A stretch of DNA of 64,000 bases from Apricaphanius iberus (Eukaryota > Chordata > Actinopteri > Cyprinodontiformes > Aphaniidae): NCBI GenBank assembly GCA_028564705.1, contig JAPXFQ010000828.1, positions 186,001 to 250,000 on the forward strand. Reading direction: 5' to 3'. Below the pieces are notes generated by a model. The model was not told where the DNA came from. It was given only the letters and a program-made list of their open reading frames with translations, and did not search any database. A program made the translations under genes and the position numbers. Below, in pieces: positions 56,531 through 64,000 of the stretch (the stretch's first letter is position 1; the number at the start of each line of letters is the position of its first letter).

Positions 56531-58004
56531 GGTTTCAAAAACAAAAATTACAAATTAAAAATTACAGTTAGATGATTCTAAACGGTTGATTAAAATGTGT
56601 TGGATTGCAGTTCTAATGCACCTTGTTTACACTAAACCAGGGGATTTTGCATGGCATAGCACACGTGTCTGAATATTTCCTAGAGACTGTGGATGAATGG
56701 GATTGCAGTCTGACCTGGCTGCAGTTTGCAGATCAAAAGGATGTTGACTTTATTATCACCCACTCTTTGCTTCCTTTCTCCAGTTCCTTTTTCCTCCTGA
56801 ACCAGCAGCACTGCACAGCAAAAGGACCATTTCTAAGTGTGTGTGTCATTCTGTGTTTTTTTTGTTTTATACATCAAATTTCCACCTTTTTCAGTCAGAG
56901 TACTGACCCTCTACTTAATAGCTAAATCTTTTTAAGGCGAGAAATCAGTTTTTCAGTAATAAAGAGTTTTTTTTTTCTGAATTTAGATTAGTTATGTTGG
57001 GTGAATGGAACCCAACACAATAAACATAATAGCTCTTGTAAATGTATGTGTGTATTTATTTTTTTAACCTAGAAAAAGATCATTTCATCTTTAGCTCCAT
57101 TGTCGAAATTAAACTGTCATCTCTTCCAGTTTGTGCACAGCTGCATGTATAGTAACCCCATGTGCACGGACAGGATTGGCAGGCCTTACCAAAACAGAAA
57201 CATGTCGACTATAAATTGATTTTTTATATACTTTATGTTGTTTTTTTCTGACTCTTCAAACCGAAGCTGCATGTAATAAAATGTATTTAAGGGTCTTTCT
57301 TGGTACTTAATTAAAAGGCAGTAATACGAATAACCCCAGATGAAACATTCACTGTCTCATAGTTTTTCTTTTTTTAAACTAATGACTTAATGAGTACTTA
57401 AAGAGATTATTATTGATTAGCTTTATTTTCACATTGCTGTTAAGTCTGGTGGGTTTGGACTTTTCATTTCTTGCTTGCCCTTCACTGAAAGCTATTAGAG
57501 CTTTAGATGTTGGTGCAAACTCCTACAGCATTTCTCTTCTTTGGATTTTTAAAAGTGGGCTGCTTGTTTTCATGTATTTTTCACTGGTTTCATAGCTTAA
57601 CACACCAGCTAATAAAGTGACACAATGATTATCCAGTGAAAACATAAGCAGGCCTCAAATTAAACAATTGGAGTTAATGTATTATTGCTATAGATATGAA
57701 AAAGATTCCACAATTATTTATACAGTAAGATGTTATCTGTCACGATGAGATGCCCATGGGGACATTATACCACAAAATATTTGCCCTGCAAAAGCAATAA
57801 TGTCTGTACATTTTTTGTAGATTTGTTTACATCTTTAATGTATTTTATCGGGATTTTATATTATACATCAGCACAAAGTAGGACATAATAACTTTTACAC
57901 CTTGCTACAGATTTGCGCCAGGATTTTGGTGGATCTTTTGCAGGATCCATCAATTTCCCAATAAACTCTGACCAGCTTGTAATATCTTGTTGGAGGAATC
58001 ATCA
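56531..58004. other. Mostly unassigned interval
   Basis: At 57840-57895, GGGATTTTATATTATACATC and AGCACAAAGTAGGACATAAT look like a scrap of a fish Tc1 end. The frame at 56623-56925 has no known motif. Confidence 0.3.
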
Positions 58005-58110
58005 TTCCCACACCCTGATGCTGCCACCAGTCCCTACGGACCCCAAAGCGCTTTACACTACATTCAGTCATTCACCCCTTCACGGACACATTCACACACT
58101 GTGTGAAATT
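58005..58110 (-). repeat. SINE 3' fragment
   Basis: GCTGCCACCAGTCC, CCCAAAGCGCTTTACACTAC and CATTCAGTCATTCACCC are the reverse complement of the SINE body seen at 25620-25720. Confidence 0.5.
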
Positions 58111-58880
58111 TTTTTTTATCTAACTAATGGACCACCCTAGCAGTTTGCATCCTGATTAAGCATCTAAAAATTGAAATAAAATTGAGATTGACTATAATGC
58201 CATTGCCAATGGGATAGTGTAGTCAAGTGAGTGTTTTCCAGCATTTTTTAGATCTACGCCATCGTTTGATATTATTTAAAGCTTTTTCTTTAATCTTGAA
58301 TATCTATTATTAACTTCAAGTTTGTGATAAATTTTCAAGTAACATCTACCTCCCAGTTATTCATCCCTCATTTATTTGGAAGCAGCTGGACTGGAATCAC
58401 TCTTCTGCATTTGGTATGAATCTAACTGGACTATTTCATGCCAGTATTTTTCAGGGGTTATTTAATATTGATAATTAATGTGTATCGTTCTTTTGAAAAA
58501 TGTTTAATTATAAGGTATTTTCTCGATCGATCCACAAAGTCGAACATCAAATCAACTGTGACTCTGTGCTGTAAAACATGAAAAGCCATTTTTCTTCACT
58601 TGCCTCCCCATTGGCAACTGCCTCAGTGATCTACTGGCTTGGCTTTGAAAGTGAGCCGTTTTTAGATGGAGGGTGTGTTACTGGATTTCTGCAGCTAATG
58701 CCAAACCAGCTGCTGCCATGAATAGCTGAATGAGCCCTCGTAGGTAATATCTCCTTCCAGATCAATGTCACAGAAAGTGGAGCCAGTGCAGGTTGATATA
58801 AGACAATGAAACATGGATTTTATTATAGATTGCGTAAGATTATGCCTTTGTCTTTCAGACTTTAAATTATGCTATGACAT
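58111..58880. other. Unassigned sequence
   Basis: Nothing recognised. Confidence 0.35.
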
Positions 58881-58927
58881 ACATAGTCTCTCTCTCTCTC
58901 CCTCTCTTTCTCGCTCTATCTCTCTCA
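58881..58927. repeat. (CT)n microsatellite
   Basis: CT-rich simple repeat. The neighbouring open frames at 58813-59197 are products of it. Confidence 0.85.
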
Positions 58928-59354
58928 CATACACACAAACCACTTGCACACACTCATTCCCATCAGCTTTCTTTACCACTAAGCTGGCAAAATTCCCTTT
59001 CCCTTCCAAACACTATCTGCCATTTAAGTTCCTTGCTCAGTCACAGACCGTGTGTGTGTGTGAGTGGGAGCGTCTTCCTGTGGAGGAACACTTGGCACAT
59101 AAAGTCACATTTCCACACCCAGCTCCATCCACACCCCTCTTCATTGTCCCATTCACACTGTCGTAGAGTGGATCAGACACACACATTTACAGGTTAGTAT
59201 GTTAGTGAAACCTTCTGTTACTGGAAGTTAGACTGTGGGTGGAGCTTGCTGATGAGGGGTGGAGAAACTGTGTACACTTAATAGTCCTAAATCAAATCCA
59301 GCAACAGTTTGGCTTTTAAAGCAGTGAAACTAGCAAACAGAATCCACCTGTACA

Positions 59355-59357
<3 letters not shown>

Positions 59358-59417
<60 letters not shown>
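59358..59417. repeat. (TA)n microsatellite
   Basis: Pure TA run abutting the hAT MITE to its right. Confidence 0.95.
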
Positions 59418-59420
<3 letters not shown>

Positions 59421-60135
59421 GGATGTCCTAAAGTCATTATTGGCCGATATTGGCATTAAAATGCAATACCGGAAATTATCGGTATCGGTTTTTATTTTTT
59501 TAATAAGATGAGTTTTTCACACCATACACATATTATATATCACACTCTTCAGCTACTTCTTTTCTCTCTCAGAATGTAAAAATATGAGAGATTTGAGGTT
59601 TAGTTTTTGAGATATTATTTGTTTGAGACAACTTTCAATATATCAAAAGGTAGTTTAATAATTGGCCCTGCTGAAATGTTTGCTGATTTTTTATTCTTGT
59701 TTCAGTTCAATGTTCCAGCTACTTTTGAAGACAAAATAAAAATGGCACCTTTTTCAATTGCCTAACTAAAATTCTAGTACTTATTACATTTTCTAAATTT
59801 ATAAAGCTCAAGTAAGCATGATACAAGATTTTTCATTGTAGTTACCTAAAACCCTGGTCAGCGGCGAGCATGAACTGATGAAGCCTCTAGGATAAGAGGT
59901 GAAACGTCTTCCAAGACAAATTACCAAGTCCAGTTGCGTTCGATTGAAATTTCCTTGAGATAACCATGACCTGGATGAATGAGAATATTCACAGGCTTAC
60001 CTAAAAGGGTTTAGTAGTTTTTGTTTTTTATGAGGGAGGGTTCCCACGTATCGGTATCGGTTTATATCGGTATCAGAAATTATGAGTTAGGCTATATCGG
60101 TATATCGGTAGAAAAGCCAATATCGAACATCCCTA
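59418..60135. mobile_element. hAT-type MITE carrying a further insertion
   Basis: Starts TAGGGATGTCC and ends GAACATCCCTA (inverted). Both ends are bordered by ATCGGTATCGGTTT-like steps typical of the family. The 145-bp insert at 59852-59996 lies inside. No transposase. Confidence 0.6.
59852..59996 (+). mobile_element. Short element with 10-bp target duplication and hammerhead-like core
   Basis: TTACCTAAAA occurs at 59842-59851 and again at 59997-60006, bracketing 145 bp. Inside is CTGATGA (59875-59881), a GCCTCT/AGAGGT stem (59883-59900), GAAAC (59901-59905) and a GTCTT/AAGAC hairpin (59906-59917). This matches the conserved core order of a hammerhead ribozyme. A GTC triplet occurs only at 59928-59930, far from the hairpin. 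The block ATGACCTGGATGAATGAGAA closes the element. Similar pieces are common in fish and may derive from Penelope-like elements. The ribozyme reading is an inference. Confidence 0.5.
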
Positions 60136-60142
60136 ATATATA

Positions 60143-61757
60143 CACTACCGTTCAAAAGTTTGGGGTCACATTGAAATGTCCTTATTTTTGAAGGAAAAGC
60201 ACTGTACTTTTCAATGAAGATAACTTTAAACTAGTCTTAACTTTAAAGAAACACACGCTATACATTGCTAATGTGGTAAATGACTATTCTAGCTGCAAAT
60301 GTCTGGTTTTTGGTGCAATATCTACATAGGTGTATAGAGGCCCATTTCCAGCAACTATCACTCCAGTGTTCTAATGGTACAATGTGTTTGCTCATTGGCT
60401 CAGAAGGCTAATTGATGATTAGAAAAACCTTGTGCAATCATGTTCACACATCTGAAAACAGTTTAGCTCGGTACAGAAGCTACAAAACTGACCTTCCTTT
60501 GAGCAGATTGAGTTTCTGGAGCATCACATTTGTGGGGTCAATTAAACGCTCAAAATGGCCAGAAAAAGAGAACTTTCATCTGAAACTCGACAGTCTATTC
60601 TTGTTCTTAGAAATGAAGGCTATTCCATGCGAGAAATTGCTAAGAAATTGAAGATTTCCTACAACGGTGTGTACTACTCCCTTCAGAGGACAGCACAAAC
60701 AGGCTCTAACCAGAGTAGAAAAAGAAGTGGGAGGCCGCGTTGCACAACTGAGCAAGAAGATAAGTACATTAGAGTCTCTAGTTTGAGAAACAGACGCCTC
60801 ACAGGTCCCCAACTGGCATCTTCATTAAATAGTACCCGCAAAACACCAGTGTCAACATCTACAGTGAAGAGGCGGCTGCGGGATTCTGGGCTTCAGGGCA
60901 GAGTGGCAAAGAAAAAGCCATATCTGAGACTGGCCAATAAAAGAAAAAGATTAAGATGGGCAAAAGAACACAGACATTGGACAGAGGAAGACTGGAAAAA
61001 AGTGCTGTGGACGGATGAATCCAAGTTTGAGGTGTTTGGATCACAAAGAAGAACGTTTGTGAGACGCAGAACAACTGAAAAGATGCTGGAAGAATGCCTG
61101 ACGCCATCTGTTAAGCATGGTGGAGGTAATGTGATGGTCTGGGGTTGCTTTGGTGCTGGTAAGGTGGGAGATTTGTACAGGGTAAAAGGGATTCTGAATA
61201 AGGAAGGCTATCACTCCATTTTGCAACGCCATGCCATACCCAGTGGACAGCGCTTGATTGGAGCCAATTTCTTCCTACAACAGGACAATGACCCAAAACA
61301 CACCTCGAAATTGTGCAAGAACTATTTAGAGAAGAAGCAGGCAGCTGGTATTCTATCGGTAATGGAGTGGCCAGCGCAGTCACCAGATTTGAACCCCGTT
61401 GAGCTGTTGTGGGAGCAGCTTGACCGTATGGTACGCAAGAAGTGCCCATCCAACCAATCCAAATTGTGGGAGCTGCTTCTAGAAGCGTGGGGTGCAATTT
61501 CTCCAGATTACCTCAACAAATTAACAGCTAGAATGCCAAAGGTCTGCAATGCTGTAATTGCTGCAAATGGAGGATTCTTTGATGAAAGCAAAGTTTGATG
61601 TAAAAACAATCTTATTTCAAATAAAAATCATTATTTCTAACCTTGTCAATGTCTTGACTCTATTTTTTATTCATTTCACAACGTATGGTGGTGAATAAGT
61701 GTGACTTTTCATGGAAAACACAAAATTGTTTGGGTGACCCCAAACTTTTGAACGGTA

Positions 61758-61760
<3 letters not shown>
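60143..61760 (+). mobile_element. Apparently intact Tc1-type transposon (DD38E, Intruder-like)
   Basis: A perfect 27-bp inverted repeat, starting CACTACCGTTCAAAAGTTTG at 60143 and inverted up to 61760, is flanked by TA on both sides as expected for Tc1/mariner. The 1618-bp element contains one long open frame (60555-61598), about 410 bp of 5' and 160 bp of 3' non-coding sequence, and an AATAAA near 61620. It sits in a (TA)n tract. The perfect ends and open gene point to recent insertion. Confidence 0.85.
60555..61598 (+). CDS. Tc1-type transposase, uninterrupted (347 aa)
   Basis: Cut-and-paste transposase acting on the flanking terminal repeats. Order of parts: N-terminal helix-turn-helix DNA-binding region (about 5-110, with EIAKKLKISYNGVYYSL), a basic GRPR-type motif at 59-62, then the RNase-H-like catalytic core. 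The core has D154 (LWTDESKFEVFG), the glycine-rich HGGGNVMVWGCF box, D244 (QQDNDPKHTS) and E283 (SPDLNPVELLW). I count 38 residues between D244 and E283, so this is DD38E rather than the usual DD34E. That spacing is the one described for the Intruder family. Start chosen at MARKRELSSE, the normal Tc1-type N-terminus. No stop or frameshift. Probably functional, but not provable from sequence. Confidence 0.93.
   Translation: MARKRELSSETRQSILVLRNEGYSMREIAKKLKISYNGVYYSLQRTAQTGSNQSRKRSGRPRCTTEQEDKYIRVSSLRNRRLTGPQLASSLNSTRKTPVSTSTVKRRLRDSGLQGRVAKKKPYLRLANKRKRLRWAKEHRHWTEEDWKKVLWTDESKFEVFGSQRRTFVRRRTTEKMLEECLTPSVKHGGGNVMVWGCFGAGKVGDLYRVKGILNKEGYHSILQRHAIPSGQRLIGANFFLQQDNDPKHTSKLCKNYLEKKQAAGILSVMEWPAQSPDLNPVELLWEQLDRMVRKKCPSNQSKLWELLLEAWGAISPDYLNKLTARMPKVCNAVIAANGGFFDESKV

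Positions 61761-61830
<70 letters not shown>
61761..61830. repeat. (TA)n microsatellite
   Basis: Pure TA run between the intact Tc1-type element and the next Tc1 end. Confidence 0.95.
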
Positions 61831-61833
<3 letters not shown>

Positions 61834-62215
61834 CTCTGCATAAATGAGTACACCCCACTACGTTTGTCAGAAAACCTTTAGCTTCCTTTAAGAATCAAAA
61901 TTTTGCATGACATACTATACTACAAAATACTCCCACAAATGTGGACCATTGATTGCAAACCAGATTTGTTCATTTGCACACACACAAAAGTGATTTGCCT
62001 AACAAATTCATTCAAGCCCATGTTGCAAAAATGAGTATACCCCATTATAGTCCTAGGAGAAAAGCCACTCTTAAGACTACAAACTACTAATTAACAGGCA
62101 TTCAACCAAAGGTGAGTCTAATGATTCATTTAAGAGGTGTCCAGCAGACAGGTGACAATAAAAGGGCATTACTTTACAAAGAAAAGCCCTCCGCTCCTCT
62201 CTGACAGCTTGGTGG
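61831..62215 (+). mobile_element. Tc1-like 5' end of a different family
   Basis: GTGCTCTGCATAAATGAGTA followed by CACCCC is the outer terminal repeat. GAGTATACCCCATTATAGTC at 62033 looks like the inner direct repeat of an IR/DR-type terminus. The element is cut about 385 bp in, where the L1-type LINE begins. Confidence 0.55.
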
Positions 62216-62239
62216 GAATTTTCTTAAAATGACAGAGAC

Positions 62240-64000
62240 CTTACTAGTCCCATGCAGGCGTTCACCCATCTGGAACAACCCGGATATCTTACAAAAGAAA
62301 ATGCATGATCAACTTTCCAAACTGGAGTTGTAAAGGAATTGAATACCTGGAGCATATGTTTGATGGAACATACTTTATCCCATTTAATACATTGGTTACA
62401 CAATACGGAATTAACAAGAATAAATTCTTAGAATATCAACAAATTAAATCAATTATAAAAAATTAATTTAGGCTCAATACAGTTGATTTACAAATTCCAG
62501 GAAAAGTTTTAGACTTTCTTAATCTTAACCCTCCCAAACTGCTATCTAAAATATACAAAAAAAATAAATAGAATAGATGAATCAATAGCCCTTCCTATTT
62601 TAAAATGGGAGATGGACTTGTCCATCTCATTTGACCGAAACCTCTGGTCTCAGATTTCCCTTAATAACCTTTAAATTTCTTAAAAATCCTAATCTACGAT
62701 TAATACAATATAAAATCCTTCATAGAGTGCATTACACAGGCCAACGGATGTTCAAGATGGGTTTTACGCCATCTAATACCTGTTAACAATGTACAAGCAA
62801 TCCACCAGACAATTATACTCATGCTCTTTGGTTCTGCCCACCTGTCAAGAAATATTGGTACCAGATATGTGAAGACCTATCAAAGTGTCTGAAATGTAAT
62901 ATCACACCTTCTCCCACAGTTTGCTTGCTGGGAAATTTAGATTGAGTTACCATGGATACAAAGTCTATGTAATTAGTTCACATTGCCTTATGCATCGCTA
63001 AGAAAAATATCCTCTTGAACTGGAAAAATAAAAATACTCTGAATATTAATCAATATAGAGATCTCCTTCTGGATTACATTGGTCTAGAAACGGCTTCTGC
63101 CTCCAAATCTGATCAATCTTTCTGGTGTCCCTTGATCAGCTCCATCACCTAGTGGGGTCGGGCCCTTGATTTTATTTTGTGGGACACGATTGCCGATGTG
63201 GAGTTTAAGGGTTAGTGGTGACTGCTAGGGGTCCTCGGGGTTGGGTCCGGCCTAAACTCAGCCTGGGTGTCTAGTGTCCTGTGTTTTGTTAGTAGTTTGA
63301 ATGTTGGGAGGGATTTAGGTCTGCCCCTGGGGTGGGGGCGGATGGAATGGGCTGGGCCTCCATGGGGCTCGGAGTGGCCGCTGCCGTGGGCCCCGAAGTG
63401 ACGTGCTGGGGACTCCCGCCCCTGGTGGATCAGCTGAACGGGGGTGCCTATTGGGGTCAGCAGGGGAGCTGGCTCCCTGGGGTTGGCATCGTGTCACCCC
63501 AGTTATTTCCTCCCCATCCCCATTTGCCTCTGTCCACCTGCTTCTTCATTCTACCATTCACAAGGCCTTGGGACGTGGGCACGTCACTGGGGTGCGGGAT
63601 GGAGTTTCCGTCTTCGCTACCCGGTGGCGGCCAGGGTCCCAATTTTATTGAGCAACTTAGACACTTACACTTGCAACATTTACATGACACACGCACATGT
63701 AGGGACCTGGCGGTGGGTGCGCCTCGGCACTGGAGGCGAGGCCCCTTATACGGGGCCTCGCCTGTGGTGCCGGTACCCACTGTTTAAATGCATCTAGACA
63801 CTGAGGGCCCGGGGAGGGAGATGGGGGTACCTGGAAGTATTCCCATGTCCCACCCCTCTGTTTTAAGTGCACATTAAAACAACACGCAACAACACCACAA
63901 TTGAGCAGGGGGAGAGAGGCTGGGGGTCTTTCCACACCCCTGTTCGTTGGGCCATCAGGGGTTGGAGCCCAGGTAGATTATCAGGTCGTCTGGTGGGGGA
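62240..64000 (+). mobile_element. L1-type (Tx1/Swimmer-like) LINE, 5'-truncated, runs off the window
   Basis: With frameshifts, 62240-63152 encodes the C-terminal part of an L1-type ORF2. Recognisable pieces are TPIWNNPDILQKK, LRLIQYKILHRVHYTGQRMF, NYTHALWFCPPVKKYW, ICEDLSKCLKCN, ALCIAKKNILLNWKNKN and DQSFWCPLISSIT before a stop. A strikingly GC-rich 3' UTR then extends to the window edge, containing the hairpin at 63734-63763. Open frames in the UTR (63315-63935) are compositional. Inactive. Confidence 0.75.
63734..63763. other. Perfect 12-bp hairpin in the LINE 3' UTR
   Basis: AGGCGAGGCCCC and GGGGCCTCGCCT are exact inverses separated by TTATAC. The stem would be very stable in RNA. Confidence 0.8.

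Noticed and set aside
58813..59197. Two overlapping serine/leucine-rich frames
   Set aside because: Driven by the (CT)n tract and CA-rich flanks. No start context, domain or splice structure.
61111..61497. Minus-strand frame of 128 residues
   Set aside because: Antisense shadow of the intact transposase gene. No independent coding evidence.
63315..63935. Several overlapping GC-rich frames near the right edge
   Set aside because: They lie in the GC-rich LINE 3' UTR, on both strands and in several frames at once, which indicates composition rather than coding.

Overview
The window is vertebrate nuclear DNA, almost certainly from a teleost fish. It has intron-split genes with GT-AG junctions, an AT-rich background, long (TA)n tracts, and a dense load of fish-typical transposable elements: Tc1-like, hAT, Harbinger, L2-type and L1-type LINEs, tRNA-derived SINEs and Ty3/gypsy. 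No bacterial-type operon, CRISPR array or ribosome-binding-site architecture is present.

Two host genes can be named. On the minus strand, positions 4665-4733 are the first coding exon of an MTSS2 (MTSS1-like) IMD-domain gene. Its remaining exons lie off the left edge, and its start sits in a GC-rich, promoter-like stretch (about 4200-5300). A candidate signal-peptide exon points the other way at 5100-5153, but its gene is not identified. On the plus strand, dhcr7 (7-dehydrocholesterol reductase, last step of the Kandutsch-Russell branch of cholesterol synthesis) is complete. It has a CCAAT/GC-box promoter at about 29.1-29.34 kb, a non-coding exon ending at 29449, and seven coding exons between 31378 and 41200 that join in frame to 472 codons. 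The likely polyadenylation signal is at 41891.

Nearly everything else is mobile DNA or unassigned intergenic and intronic sequence. The left part (1-29 kb) holds LINE 3' ends, hAT and foldback elements, Tc1-like relics, a PIF/Harbinger relic with transposase coding, SINEs, a textbook hAT element with a perfect 8-bp target duplication (26665-27310), and a diverged fragment of 28S ribosomal RNA (12071-12336, minus). The dhcr7 introns contain hAT MITEs, a solo LTR 41 bp after the exon 7 donor, and several other repeats.

The right part (42-64 kb) carries more Tc1 relics, a Harbinger element nested in a MITE, a chromodomain Ty3/gypsy remnant, a LINE in reverse orientation and, at 60143-61760, an apparently intact Tc1-type transposon. 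That element has perfect 27-bp terminal repeats and an uninterrupted 347-residue transposase. Its catalytic spacing counts as DD38E, the pattern of the Intruder family. Just upstream, a 145-bp insert flanked by 10-bp direct repeats carries a hammerhead-ribozyme-like core. The window ends inside the GC-rich 3' region of an L1-type LINE.
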